From: Microthrixaceae bacterium
GTDB lineage: Bacteria > Actinomycetota > Acidimicrobiia > Acidimicrobiales > Poriferisodalaceae
Reading direction: 5' to 3'
DNA length: 64,000 nt
NCBI GenBank assembly: GCA_011523825.1
Contig: WTFX01000027.1
Span: forward strand, 62,001-126,000
The position numbers and the translations under genes are program-made. Under the pieces are notes generated by a model. The model was not told the origin of the DNA. It did no database searches and saw only the letters and a program-made list of their open reading frames with translations. Within the stretch, counting starts at the first letter, position 1. Each line of letters begins with the position of its first letter. Below are positions 41,685-51,303 of this stretch, one piece after another.

Positions 41685-43602
41685 CCGGCATACAGCTCCG
41701 GCGACCTGGCACCCGTCGAAGGGTGCGCCGCCGGGACTGCGATCGCCGTCAGATCGCTCGGGATCCGCGTCGCGTGCAGGCGCAACGGCAACCGGACGGT
41801 CTGATGCGGCGGCCGCGCGCCGGTGGCACCCGTCGTCGGGAGCGCAGGAGTCACCTGGCGAACCGAGGACATCATCCGCAACGAAGCGGACCGAACGAGA
41901 GCCGCGACGGCGCACGGCTCGCGCCGGGCCGCCTCACCGGCGAGCGCTGCTGCTGATCATCGCTTCGGCAGTGGCGCTGGCCACCCTGGGCGCCCGACTG
42001 GTTCAGGTACAGGTGCTTGACCGCGACACCTATGCCGCCCTCGGCGAGCGTCAGGGGACGGCACAGTGGGAGCTCGAATCGGTCCGCGGTGCGATCCTGG
42101 ATCGGAATCTGAATCTGCTTGCTGTGTCAGACAACTTGCCCACGATCTGGGCCGATCCCCGCCTAGTGACCGATCCCCACCAGACGGCTGCTGTCCTGGC
42201 ATCAGTGCTGGACATCGACGCCGGCATCATCGCCGAACGGCTTGCGAGCGACCGGCACTTCGTCTATGTGGCGCGTCAAGTGAGCCCCTCAGATGGGTTG
42301 GCGGTGCAGGAGCTGCAGCTGGCCGGTATCGGCGTACGCGGGGAATCCTCACGGCTGCGACCCAATGGGGACGACTTCGCGCGCGGGCTGCTCGGCGCCA
42401 CCGATATCGATCAGAACCCGCTGGGCGGCGCCGAGAAACAGTTCGCCGAGGTGCTCGACGGCACAGACGGCCGTGAGGTTGCCCGGATTGCCCAGAGCGG
42501 AATGCCGCTGCCGACAGGGACCGAGCTGTTTGAACCTGCCAGTCATGGCGACGACGTGGTGCTCACGTTGCATACGCAGATGCAGTGGGTTGCGGAGCGA
42601 TCTGTCAGTGATGCTGTCAGTGCAACCAATGCCAGAGGCGGCATGGTGGTAGTGATGCAGACCGACACCGGCGATGTCCTGGCGCTGGCGGCGGTCGCCC
42701 GCGATCGGGACACGGATGAGATCAGGCCGGTGGCCTACAACCCCGCCTATACGGACGCCTTCGAGCCGGGCTCGGTAGCAAAGAGCTTCACGGTCGCCAC
42801 GGCACTGGAAGCCGGCCTCACCACGCCGGTCGAGGTGCATTCGACGCCGGCCGCGTACACCTTCGCCGACAAGGAATTCGTCGAGCCGTATTCCAAGCCC
42901 AGCGCGGACATGACGACCTCGGAGATTCTCGTTCACTCGTCGAACATCGGCACCATCAAGCTTGCCGAACGGATCGGCGCCACTGAATTACAGCGTTCTC
43001 TGCGGTCATTCGGCTTCGGCCGCTTGACCGGAAGCGATGACGGGCCGGCGCTGCCGGGCGAGAGCCGAGGAATCCTGCGTGCTGCGAACCAGTGGCGGGG
43101 TACCGACCTCGCCACGATCGCGTTCGGCCAAGGCATCGCGATCACTGCGATACAGCTCACCGCTGCGTACAACGCCATCGCCAACGACGGCGTGTATGTC
43201 ACGCCGCGCCTCGTGCTGGGCAGCGTGGGCAGTAACGGTGCACTGCGACCGGCTGAGGTGCTCCCGACACGCCGGGTGCTGTCCGAGCGGACTGCGCAGC
43301 AGATGCAGGCCATCCTGGCTGAAGTGGTCCGTTCGGGAACTGGCAAGCGAGCGGCCATCGACGGCTACCAAGTCGCGGGCAAGACCGGCACCGCGCAGAA
43401 GCCCAGCCCTGACGGCGGATACTCCTCCGAGGCGTACACCAGCTCCTTCGCAGGGTTCCTCCCCGCTGACCGACCTGAGCTCACCGTTGTCGTGGTGCTC
43501 GACGAGCCCGACGAGTACCGGGCCGCCATCGTGGCCGCACCAGTCTTCGCCGAGGTCGCCGAATATGCCCTGCGCATGCTGCAGGTGTCGCCCGATGCCT
43601 GA
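41668..43602 (+). CDS. ftsI: Division-specific transpeptidase FtsI (class B PBP)
   Basis: FtsI crosslinks septal peptidoglycan with FtsW. This 644-aa protein has a long disordered cytoplasmic N tail (about 90 residues, rich in Ser/Ala/Arg) with two WHPSxGA motifs (W14-A20 and W53-A59), a transmembrane helix at about 93-109, the PBP dimerisation domain (RGAILDRNLNLLAVS), and a transpeptidase domain with SxxK S369-V-A-K372, SxN S424-S-N426, and K572-T-G. There is no PASTA domain. It overlaps ftsL by 17 nt and murE by 8 nt. Confidence 0.96.
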   Translation: MTDVLDRHTAPATWHPSKGAPPGLRSPSDRSGSASRAGATATGRSDAAAARRWHPSSGAQESPGEPRTSSATKRTEREPRRRTARAGPPHRRALLLIIASAVALATLGARLVQVQVLDRDTYAALGERQGTAQWELESVRGAILDRNLNLLAVSDNLPTIWADPRLVTDPHQTAAVLASVLDIDAGIIAERLASDRHFVYVARQVSPSDGLAVQELQLAGIGVRGESSRLRPNGDDFARGLLGATDIDQNPLGGAEKQFAEVLDGTDGREVARIAQSGMPLPTGTELFEPASHGDDVVLTLHTQMQWVAERSVSDAVSATNARGGMVVVMQTDTGDVLALAAVARDRDTDEIRPVAYNPAYTDAFEPGSVAKSFTVATALEAGLTTPVEVHSTPAAYTFADKEFVEPYSKPSADMTTSEILVHSSNIGTIKLAERIGATELQRSLRSFGFGRLTGSDDGPALPGESRGILRAANQWRGTDLATIAFGQGIAITAIQLTAAYNAIANDGVYVTPRLVLGSVGSNGALRPAEVLPTRRVLSERTAQQMQAILAEVVRSGTGKRAAIDGYQVAGKTGTAQKPSPDGGYSSEAYTSSFAGFLPADRPELTVVVVLDEPDEYRAAIVAAPVFAEVAEYALRMLQVSPDA

Positions 43603-45088
43603 GCAGCGCGGCAGCACGCCGGCGACGCCGATACCGGTGGAAGAACTGGCTGCGGCAGTCGGCGGCACCTGCGTGCTGCCCGCGGACCAACGAAGGGACG
43701 AGGCCGCCGGTTCCGCGGTCGAGGTGCGCGGCATTACCCACGACAGCCGTGCAGTCACGCCCGGCGCGCTGTTCGCCTGCGTCGCAGGACAGCATCACGA
43801 CGGCCACCGGTTCGCCATTGACGCGCTCCACGCAGGTGCTGCGGCGCTGCTGGTGTCACAGGTCCTCGATGTCGATGTGCCCCAGATCGTTGTGGCCGAC
43901 GTGCGAGCGGTGCTCGGGCCGGCATCTGCTGCTGTGTGGGGGCAGCCATGGCGCCGCCGCCCGGTCGTGGGCGTCACCGGGACAGCGGGCAAGACCACAG
44001 TCACGCACGCAATCGCGGACATCGCAAGCGCGTGCGGTACCACTTGTGAGGTCATGGGCACGCTGGACGGAACGCACACCACGCCCGAGGCACCCGATCT
44101 GTGCAGGCGTCTCAGCCAGGCCGTCGATGCGGGAACCGAGTTGGTCGTGCTCGAGGTGTCGTCTCACGCACTCGCCCAGGGCAGGGTCGATGGTGCCAGC
44201 TTCGCTGCGGGGGTGTTCACGAACCTGAGCCATGAGCATCTCGATTTCCATGAGACGATGGAGGACTATTTCAACGCCAAGGCGCGCCTCTTCGACGGTC
44301 GCAGCGAGATAGCGGTGTTGAACGTTGCCGACCCCTGGGGCCGCCGCTTGGCGTCCATGGCGGCTGGCACAACGGCCGAGGTGGTCGAGTGGCAGCCGTC
44401 CGATATCGATCGCGTCGTGGTGAGCACAGCGGGCTTCACAGGCCGGTGGCGCGGCCGGTCCGTCCACTGCGGACTGCTGGGCCGGTTCAATGCCGCGAAC
44501 GTGGCGGCCGCGGCAGCGACGGCCAGCGCCCTCGGATTCGAGGATGACGCGATTGCAGGAGCGATCGCTGCCGTGTCCCCAGTACGAGGGCGCCTGTGGC
44601 CCGTCAGCGGTCCGGATGATGACATCACTGTCTTGGTCGACTACGCCCACAAACCGGACGCGCTCGCTGCCGCGTTGGCCGGCGCTCGTGAGCTCGGCGC
44701 TGCAGGCGGCCGTTTGTGGGCAGTGTTCGGAGCGGGCGGCGACCGGGATCAGTCCAAGCGTGCTCTCATGGGCGCGGCAGCGGATCGGCATGCCGATGTG
44801 CTCATCCTGACCTCCGACAACCCTCGCAGCGAGGATCCTGCTCAGATCGCATCCGACATCGCCGCAGGCGTGGTCAGTCGACACGACGCAGACGACGGTT
44901 TGCACGTCGACTTGGACAGGTCGAGCGCCATCTCGTATGCCATGAGGAATGCTCAGGCCGGCGATGTCCTCGTGGTCGCTGGGAAGGGCCACGAGACAGC
45001 CCAGGTGACCGCCGGGCATTCCGTGCCGTTCGACGATGCAGTCGTGGCGGCCGAGCACCTTCGACAGCGCAGGCGTGCACAGCGATGA
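43595..45088 (+). CDS. murE: UDP-MurNAc-L-Ala-D-Glu:meso-diaminopimelate ligase
   Basis: MurE adds the third amino acid to the peptidoglycan stem. In this 497-aa Mur ligase, the ATP loop is GVTGTAGKTTVTH, the FTNLSHEHLDFHETMEDYFNAKARLF region is typical, and the specificity motif D408-N-P-R411 (DNPRSEDP) indicates meso-diaminopimelate rather than lysine. It overlaps ftsI by 8 nt. Its stop overlaps mraY by 4 nt (ATGA). The usual next gene murF is therefore absent from this position. Confidence 0.96.
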   Translation: MPEQRGSTPATPIPVEELAAAVGGTCVLPADQRRDEAAGSAVEVRGITHDSRAVTPGALFACVAGQHHDGHRFAIDALHAGAAALLVSQVLDVDVPQIVVADVRAVLGPASAAVWGQPWRRRPVVGVTGTAGKTTVTHAIADIASACGTTCEVMGTLDGTHTTPEAPDLCRRLSQAVDAGTELVVLEVSSHALAQGRVDGASFAAGVFTNLSHEHLDFHETMEDYFNAKARLFDGRSEIAVLNVADPWGRRLASMAAGTTAEVVEWQPSDIDRVVVSTAGFTGRWRGRSVHCGLLGRFNAANVAAAAATASALGFEDDAIAGAIAAVSPVRGRLWPVSGPDDDITVLVDYAHKPDALAAALAGARELGAAGGRLWAVFGAGGDRDQSKRALMGAAADRHADVLILTSDNPRSEDPAQIASDIAAGVVSRHDADDGLHVDLDRSSAISYAMRNAQAGDVLVVAGKGHETAQVTAGHSVPFDDAVVAAEHLRQRRRAQR

Positions 45089-46137
45089 TTGCACTCCTCA
45101 TCGCCGCCAGTTCCGCAATGTTCGTGTCGCTCGTGGGCACTCGCTACCTCATTCCCTGGCTGCAAGCGCGCGGCGTCGGCCAACCCATCCGCCTCGACGG
45201 CCCCCGAGGTCACATCACCAAGGCAGGCACGCCGACGATGGGTGGTGTCGCAGTTGCCACGGCAGCGGTCGTGGGATACGTCGTCAGCCATCTGCGGGCC
45301 GAGACCGTCATCACGCGGTCGGGCATCGTGCTGCTGGCTGCCGTCTGCGCTGCAGGCCTGGTGGGCCTGGCCGATGACTGGATCAAGGTCAGCCGCGAGC
45401 GCAATCTGGGATTGAACAAGCGGGCCAAGCTGATCGGGTTGATTGCCGTGGGCATCGGCTTTGCCGTCGCGTCGGTGTGGTGGGTGAACCTCGATACCGC
45501 CGTCGGATTCACACGGCTGGATGGCAACTCGCTGCGGCTTCCCGCTGCCGTGTGGATTCTGTGGGCAGTCATCATCGTCCTCGGCATGTCCAATGCAGTG
45601 AACCTGACAGATGGCCTGGACGGCCTTGCCGCCGGAGCCGCCGCAGTGGCGTTCGCGGCGTTCGTTGTGATCGGTTATTGGGCATTCCGTCACCCCATCT
45701 CCTACGACGTCAAACACCCCCTGGACCTCGCCATCGTGGCCGCCGCCATGGCCGGAGCCTGCGCGGGGTTCCTGTGGTGGAATGCGCCCCCGGCGCGGAT
45801 CTTCATGGGCGACACCGGTTCGCTGGCCATCGGCACCGCGATGGCCGGGCTCGCGATGCTGCTGCACGTCGATCTCCTGTTGCCCGTCATCGGCGGTCTC
45901 TATGTCATCGAGACCGCATCGGTGATCATCCAGGTCGGCTCATTCCGACTCTTCGGCCGCCGCCTGTTCCGGATGGCGCCGATGCACCACCATCTCGAGT
46001 TGGGCGGATGGCCCGAAACCACCGTGATCATCCGTCTCTGGGTCGTCAACAGCCTGCTTGTCGCACTGGCGTTGGGCATGTATTACGCCGACTTTCTGAG
46101 TCTGGATCTCGTCGAAATTCCGGCAGGCTCGTTGTGA
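45085..46137 (+). CDS. mraY: Phospho-MurNAc-pentapeptide transferase
   Basis: MraY transfers the MurNAc-pentapeptide to undecaprenyl phosphate to make lipid I. This 350-aa protein has about ten transmembrane helices with the catalytic-site motifs LADDWIK, NAVNLTDGLDGLA, FMGDTGSLAIG and MAPMHHHLELGG (the HHH motif). The start is ATG 45085 inside the murE stop. It overlaps murD by 4 nt (GTGA). It is an integral enzyme of the cytoplasmic membrane. Confidence 0.97.
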   Translation: MIALLIAASSAMFVSLVGTRYLIPWLQARGVGQPIRLDGPRGHITKAGTPTMGGVAVATAAVVGYVVSHLRAETVITRSGIVLLAAVCAAGLVGLADDWIKVSRERNLGLNKRAKLIGLIAVGIGFAVASVWWVNLDTAVGFTRLDGNSLRLPAAVWILWAVIIVLGMSNAVNLTDGLDGLAAGAAAVAFAAFVVIGYWAFRHPISYDVKHPLDLAIVAAAMAGACAGFLWWNAPPARIFMGDTGSLAIGTAMAGLAMLLHVDLLLPVIGGLYVIETASVIIQVGSFRLFGRRLFRMAPMHHHLELGGWPETTVIIRLWVVNSLLVALALGMYYADFLSLDLVEIPAGSL

Positions 46138-47561
46138 GCGCCCCGGTCAGCCATGAACGGGCACCCGATGACGTGATTCCCGACAACGGAGCAATCGTCG
46201 TCGTTGGCATGGGAGTGACCGGACGGGCGGTGGCTTCCGCGCTGGCAGCGCGCGGTCATGAGGTCGTCGCGGCCGACGACCGACCCGGCGACGCGGCGCG
46301 CAGAGGGGCCGGGGCAGATGCTGCATTCGATGAGATTCACGACTCCACCGATGCGAGCCTGCTCAAGAGCCTGGTCTCAGGCGCCGCAGCCGTCGTGCCA
46401 TCCCCGGGAGTGCCACCGCGACACCTCAGCTACACGCTGGCAGCTGCGGCCGGAGTGCCGGTGGTCAGCGAGTTGGATCTGGCGGCGCAGTGGGACAGCC
46501 GACCTCTCGCAGCGATCACCGGCACCAATGGCAAGACGACGGTCACCGTCCTGACGGAGCGAATGCTGAATCGCAGCGGAATCTCCGCTGTCGGAGCCGG
46601 CAATACCGACATCGCTCTGGTGGACGCCATTGACCGTGAGGTCTCCACGTTTGTGGTGGAGGCATCGTCATTCAGGCTGCACCGGGCACGCAGATTCGCT
46701 CCTGCGGTTGCTGCGTGGCTGAATCTGGCCCCCGATCATCTCGACTGGCATCCCGACCTGCGCGACTACGCCGCGTCCAAAGCCAGGATCTGGGCGGCGC
46801 AGGGTCCCGACGATGTCGCGGTGGTTCCCTTCGGCGACACCGATGTCGAACCGTGGACCTCCGGGATCCGTTCACGACGTGTGACCTTCGCGACCCCGCA
46901 GCAGCTCGATGCGCCGTGCGATGTGCGCTACGAGCGCGGCATCTTGATTGCACACAGCGACAGCGTTGTGCCAGCGGCGGAACTTCCCCGACAGCGTCCC
47001 CACGACTTGTCGAATGCTGCCGCTGCAGCGGCAGTTGCACTGGAGATGGGTGCATCTGCCGAGGCGGTGGCGGCGGAGCTGCGATCGTTCCATGGCTTGC
47101 CTCACCGGCTCGCGTTCGCCGGGCGCATCGGCGCCGTGAGCTTCTACGACGACAGCAAAGCGACGGCGCCGCACGCGACGGTGGCAGCACTGCGGGGATT
47201 CTCCGATGCAGTGCTGATCGCAGGTGGCCGGAACAAGGGCCTCGATCTCGGGGAGCTGGTCGCTGTGGCCGACCGTGTTCATGGAGTCGTGGCGATCGGC
47301 GAGGCCGCCGCCGACGTGCTCGACTGCTTCAGCCAGCCTGCATGCGGCCAGATCGAGCTCGTCCGTGCCGATTCGATGCCCGAAGCCGTGGAGGCTGCCC
47401 ACCGGATGGCGCAACCCGACCGCGATGTAGTGCTGTCGCCCGGGTGCGCCTCATTCGACTGGTACTCGAGTTACGGCCAGCGGGGCGAGCACTTCACCAC
47501 GGCGGTGGCTGACCTCGCTGAGCGCATCCGCTCGCGGGTTCCGAGTGAGAGACAGCCATGA
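46134..47561 (+). CDS. murD: UDP-MurNAc-L-alanine:D-glutamate ligase
   Basis: MurD adds D-glutamate to UDP-MurNAc-alanine. The 475-aa protein has the N-terminal Rossmann segment AIVVVGMGVTGRAVASALAARGHEV, PSPGVPP, the ATP loop ITGTNGKTTVTVL, VEASSFRL, LNLAPDHLDWH, FYDDSKATAPHA and IAGGRNKGLD, which all match MurD. The start is GTG 46134, overlapping the mraY stop. It overlaps ftsW by 4 nt. Its order after mraY is conserved. Confidence 0.96.
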   Translation: MSAPVSHERAPDDVIPDNGAIVVVGMGVTGRAVASALAARGHEVVAADDRPGDAARRGAGADAAFDEIHDSTDASLLKSLVSGAAAVVPSPGVPPRHLSYTLAAAAGVPVVSELDLAAQWDSRPLAAITGTNGKTTVTVLTERMLNRSGISAVGAGNTDIALVDAIDREVSTFVVEASSFRLHRARRFAPAVAAWLNLAPDHLDWHPDLRDYAASKARIWAAQGPDDVAVVPFGDTDVEPWTSGIRSRRVTFATPQQLDAPCDVRYERGILIAHSDSVVPAAELPRQRPHDLSNAAAAAAVALEMGASAEAVAAELRSFHGLPHRLAFAGRIGAVSFYDDSKATAPHATVAALRGFSDAVLIAGGRNKGLDLGELVAVADRVHGVVAIGEAAADVLDCFSQPACGQIELVRADSMPEAVEAAHRMAQPDRDVVLSPGCASFDWYSSYGQRGEHFTTAVADLAERIRSRVPSERQP

Positions 47562-48688
47562 GCAAGCTGGACGTGCCCAGCACTCCGTCACGTCGGCCCT
47601 CGTCGGGACCGTCGGTGCGCTACGCAGCCCTCCTGTCAGCGGTCTTCTTGCTGCTGCTCACCGGCGTCGTCCTGGTGCTGTCGGCGACGTCAGCGACCGG
47701 AATCGAATCGTCGGACCGTCCCCTGCAGTACTTCACCCGGCACTTGTGGTCGGTGGGGATCGCTGTTGCCGTGCTGCTCATCACGCTCGGCGTCGACTAC
47801 CGGCATTGGCGGCGCATGGCCGTGCCCCTCGCAGCTGCGAGCGTGACCTTGTTGGCAATCGTGCTGGCGGTCGGAAAACGCACCGGCGGTGCTCGTCGCT
47901 GGATTGAAGTTGGCCAGATCAGCATCCAACCGTCGGAGATCGCGAAACTGGCGCTCATCGTTGCGTTGGCGGCCTTCTTGGATGCTCGCAAGGATCAGAT
48001 CGAGCGTCCCGACCGGATCCTGCGGCCCGCGATGCTCCTGCTCACCGCCGGGTGCTCGCTGGTGTTGCTCCAACCGGATCTGGGAACCACCCTCATCCTC
48101 GCGGGCATCGGCGTCGGCATGCTCTTCGTCGCGGGCCTGCCAGGCCGCGATCTGACCAAGATCGCTGCCATGGTCATCGTGGCGGCGCCGCTGCTGGCGT
48201 ACGCGGCGCCGTACCGCCGTGCGCGGCTCGCCGGCTTTCTGGACCCGATCTCTGAACGGGCTTCAAGCGGTTACCAGACGTTCCAGAGCCTGGTGGGTCT
48301 GGCGCAGGGAGGGCTGCGCGGCACTGGGCTGGGGGCAGGCCAGGCCAAATGGGGCTGGGTGCCCAATGCACCCACCGATTTCATTTTCGTCATCGTCGGC
48401 GAGGAGATGGGACTCCTCGGCGCCCTCGGGCTCCTGACCCTGCTGGGGGTCGTTGGCATAGGAGGGCTCCGGACGAGCCAGAAGGCACCAGACCTGTTCG
48501 GTTCGCTGCTCGCGGCCGGCATCGCCATCTGGTTCGTGCTCCAGACGCTGGTGAACGTCGGCGGTGTGGTTGGATTGCTGCCAGTGACTGGTGTGACGCT
48601 GCCATTCCTGTCTTTCGGCGGTTCGTCACTCGTAGTGACGGCAGCGGCAGCAGGTTTACTGCTGAATGTGACGCGGCGATCCGGTTGA
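47558..48688 (+). CDS. ftsW: Septal peptidoglycan polymerase FtsW
   Basis: This SEDS-family glycosyltransferase partners with FtsI. The 376-aa protein has about ten transmembrane helices and the motifs RRWIEVGQISIQPSEIAKLA, LQPDLGTTLIL (with the conserved catalytic Asp), PTDFIFVIVGEEMGLLGA and TGVTLPFLSFGGSSL. The N-terminal cytoplasmic tail is only about 20 residues and lacks a long actinobacterial-type C-terminal extension. It begins inside the murD stop (ATGA) and is followed 3 nt later by murG. Confidence 0.96.
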   Translation: MSKLDVPSTPSRRPSSGPSVRYAALLSAVFLLLLTGVVLVLSATSATGIESSDRPLQYFTRHLWSVGIAVAVLLITLGVDYRHWRRMAVPLAAASVTLLAIVLAVGKRTGGARRWIEVGQISIQPSEIAKLALIVALAAFLDARKDQIERPDRILRPAMLLLTAGCSLVLLQPDLGTTLILAGIGVGMLFVAGLPGRDLTKIAAMVIVAAPLLAYAAPYRRARLAGFLDPISERASSGYQTFQSLVGLAQGGLRGTGLGAGQAKWGWVPNAPTDFIFVIVGEEMGLLGALGLLTLLGVVGIGGLRTSQKAPDLFGSLLAAGIAIWFVLQTLVNVGGVVGLLPVTGVTLPFLSFGGSSLVVTAAAAGLLLNVTRRSG

Positions 48689-48691
48689 GCG

Positions 48692-49882
48692 GTGGCAGCA
48701 CCCGGCAGGACCCCGTACGCCCCCAGCGTCCTGATCGCGGGGGGCGGAACCGCGGGGCACCTGATGCCCGGCTTGGCGGTGGCGTCCGCGCTGACCGAAC
48801 GTGGCTGGCCCGCAGAAGGGATCCATTTCGTCGGCAGCGCTCGGGGAATCGATGCACAGATCGTGCCGGATGCCGGTTTCGGCGTGACCTTGCTCGGAGG
48901 TCGGGGCCTTACTGCACGCCGGGTGAACCTGACCAACGCGCGCGCTGCGGCGAGCTTGGCGTGGGCCACCTTGCGCGGCATAGCGCTCGTCGGACGGCGG
49001 CGTCCAGCTGCGGTGCTGTCACTGGGTGGCTATGCCGCGCTTCCCGCAACGGTGGGCGCGGTGATCTGGCGCGTGCCGTTGGTGATCGCCGAGCAGAACG
49101 CAGTCGCGTCGGCAACGAACCGCTTGTTGGGCCGATTCGCACGCGCCGCAGCCGTGCCGGTCCGCGGGACGGGGTTGCACAGGGAAATCGTGACCGGGAA
49201 TCCCGTGCGCCCAGCAGTCGTCGAGGCTGCGCTCGGAGCGGACGACGCACGTGCGGGACTCGGCTGGCCCGCTGATGCAACCGTTGTGGTGGTGTTCGGC
49301 GGTTCGCAGGGTTCGCTCCGGATCAACACAGCCACCTGGACGGCGCTGCCGTCACTGCGGGACCGCGATGGCTTGTTCATCTATCACGTGGTGGGCAAGC
49401 GCGATTGGGCTGAGCGACCGCCGTCACCGCCACCGCGACCCGATGGCTCGCAGGTACGTGACTGGTACCAGGCCGTGCCGTTCGATGAGCAGTTGCCTGC
49501 CGCATTGGCTGCGGCTGACCTCGCTATCTGCCGTGCGGGGGCCTCGACCGTGGCAGAGCTGTCGGTCATCGGCACGCCTGCAGTGCTTGTGCCCTTGCCG
49601 ATAGCGACCAACGACCACCAACGTCGCAATGCCGAAGAGTTGGCCGCCACCGGCGCTGCGCGCGTCGTTGCCGATGCCGAGTTCGACGCGGAGCGGATGC
49701 TCGCAGAGCTCGAGCAGATGCTCGGATCGCAACGCCTGCCCAGACCCGAGCGCGCCCCCGAATCCACCTTCGGTCGCCAAGACGCTGCACAACGGGTCGC
49801 GCAGCTCGTCATAGATCACAGTTCAGCGGTGCCTGGCACAGTCGTCCCAGCGGATCGTTCGTCGAGAAAGCCCGCAACGTGA
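48692..49882 (+). CDS. murG: UDP-GlcNAc:lipid I N-acetylglucosaminyltransferase
   Basis: MurG converts lipid I to lipid II on the inner face of the membrane. This 396-aa GT-B enzyme has the Gly-rich GGGTAGHLMPGLAVA, LSLGGYAALPA, VIAEQNAVASATNR, FGGSQGSLRINTA, and ICRAGASTVAELSVIGTPAVLVPLP with NDHQRRNAEEL, the donor-binding signature. The C terminus has a roughly 30-residue extension. The start is GTG 48692. It overlaps murC by 4 nt. Confidence 0.96.
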   Translation: MAAPGRTPYAPSVLIAGGGTAGHLMPGLAVASALTERGWPAEGIHFVGSARGIDAQIVPDAGFGVTLLGGRGLTARRVNLTNARAAASLAWATLRGIALVGRRRPAAVLSLGGYAALPATVGAVIWRVPLVIAEQNAVASATNRLLGRFARAAAVPVRGTGLHREIVTGNPVRPAVVEAALGADDARAGLGWPADATVVVVFGGSQGSLRINTATWTALPSLRDRDGLFIYHVVGKRDWAERPPSPPPRPDGSQVRDWYQAVPFDEQLPAALAAADLAICRAGASTVAELSVIGTPAVLVPLPIATNDHQRRNAEELAATGAARVVADAEFDAERMLAELEQMLGSQRLPRPERAPESTFGRQDAAQRVAQLVIDHSSAVPGTVVPADRSSRKPAT

Positions 49883-51303
49883 CCACGTCACCGACCGCGG
49901 GTCAGATGCCACCGACTCCGGGGCCCTCAGGTCTGTCATCCGAACTTGGGGAGGCTCGGAGCATTCATCTGGTGGGAGCAGGTGGCGCCGGCATGAACGC
50001 CATCGGGTTGGTACTCGCTGAGATGGGCCATGCCGTGAGCGGCAGTGACCTGAGAGCAGGCCCCGGCATGACACGGCTCGCAGCTCACGGTGCTCGGGTA
50101 GTCATCGGTCATGAAGCCGCCAACATCGGCTCGGCGGATGTCGTGGCCCATTCGAGCGCGGTACCGCAGGACAATGCGGAGCTGGTCGAGGCCCGCCGCC
50201 GGGGCATTCCGGTGCTCAGCCGGGCAGAGCTGCTCGCAGGAATCTGCCGGCGCAAGCAAACGCTGGCAGTCGGCGGTACTCACGGCAAGACGACCACCTC
50301 GTCGATGCTGGCGCTTTGCCTGGTGGCAGCGGGTGAACACCCCTCGTTCCTCGTGGGCGGCGAGGTGAACGAAATCGGCTCCGGCGCCGTTTGGGACACG
50401 GCGGGGGAGTGGTTCGTCGTCGAAGCAGACGAATCTGACGGGACGTTCCTTGAGTTGGGTGCCGATGCGGTGGTCGTGACGAACATCGAACCCGACCATC
50501 TCGACCACTACGGCAGCTTCGACGCGCTCGTGGCTGCATTCGAGGCTTTCACCAGCAGTGCTGCTGGGCCACGCATCGTGTGTGCCGATGATCACGTGGC
50601 GGCCGCCATGGCCGAGCGCGTCGGCGGCTGCGTTACCTACGGCAGGGCCCCCCACGCCGACTACCGGATCACCGATGCGCTCAGCACTCGCACCGGTGCA
50701 GGCTTCGAATTGGTCGCCGGCGCGACATCGATCGGCCGTTGCGAGCTGCCGCTGCCTGGATTGCACAACGTGACGAATGCGGCCGGTGCTCTCGCGGCGG
50801 CACTCGAACTCGGGGCCGCCGCGTCACCGATGATCGACGCCCTCGGTCGATTTGCCGGTATCGCCAGGCGATTCGAACGACGCGGCGAGCGTGACGGGGT
50901 GTCATTCATCGACGACTATGCGCACCTGCCCACCGAGGTGACCGCAGCGATCGCCGCAGCTCGCAGCGGAGGCTGGAAGCGGATTGTCGCCGTCTTTCAA
51001 CCGCATCGCTACTCGCGGACCGCAGCGCTCTGGCAGGATTTTGCGAACTCGTTCGCCGATGCTGACCAAGTGGTCCTCACCGACATCTACTCCGCAGGCG
51101 AACTGCCTCGGCCCGGTGTGTCCGCCGAACTGCTGCTCGGCGCCGTGCTTGACGCCCACCCCTACGCGTCGGTGGCGTACCTCCCGGGCCGGGCCGAACT
51201 GCGGTCCTACCTGCGATCCAATCTGCGCTCCGGCGACCTGTGTCTCACATTGGGCGCCGGTGACCTGACGACGCTCGCAGATGAGCTGCTGCATGTCTCC
51301 TGA
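49879..51303 (+). CDS. murC: UDP-N-acetylmuramate:L-alanine ligase
   Basis: MurC adds the first amino acid, L-alanine, to UDP-MurNAc. The 474-aa protein shows IHLVGAGGAGMNAIGLVLAEMG, SSAVPQDNAEL, the ATP loop VGGTHGKTTTSSM, VVEADESDGTFLEL, TNIEPDHLDHYG, DDYAHLPTEV and VFQPHRYSR, all MurC landmarks. The start is GTG 49879 overlapping the murG stop. Its 3' end overlaps murB. Confidence 0.96.
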   Translation: MTTSPTAGQMPPTPGPSGLSSELGEARSIHLVGAGGAGMNAIGLVLAEMGHAVSGSDLRAGPGMTRLAAHGARVVIGHEAANIGSADVVAHSSAVPQDNAELVEARRRGIPVLSRAELLAGICRRKQTLAVGGTHGKTTTSSMLALCLVAAGEHPSFLVGGEVNEIGSGAVWDTAGEWFVVEADESDGTFLELGADAVVVTNIEPDHLDHYGSFDALVAAFEAFTSSAAGPRIVCADDHVAAAMAERVGGCVTYGRAPHADYRITDALSTRTGAGFELVAGATSIGRCELPLPGLHNVTNAAGALAAALELGAAASPMIDALGRFAGIARRFERRGERDGVSFIDDYAHLPTEVTAAIAAARSGGWKRIVAVFQPHRYSRTAALWQDFANSFADADQVVLTDIYSAGELPRPGVSAELLLGAVLDAHPYASVAYLPGRAELRSYLRSNLRSGDLCLTLGAGDLTTLADELLHVS

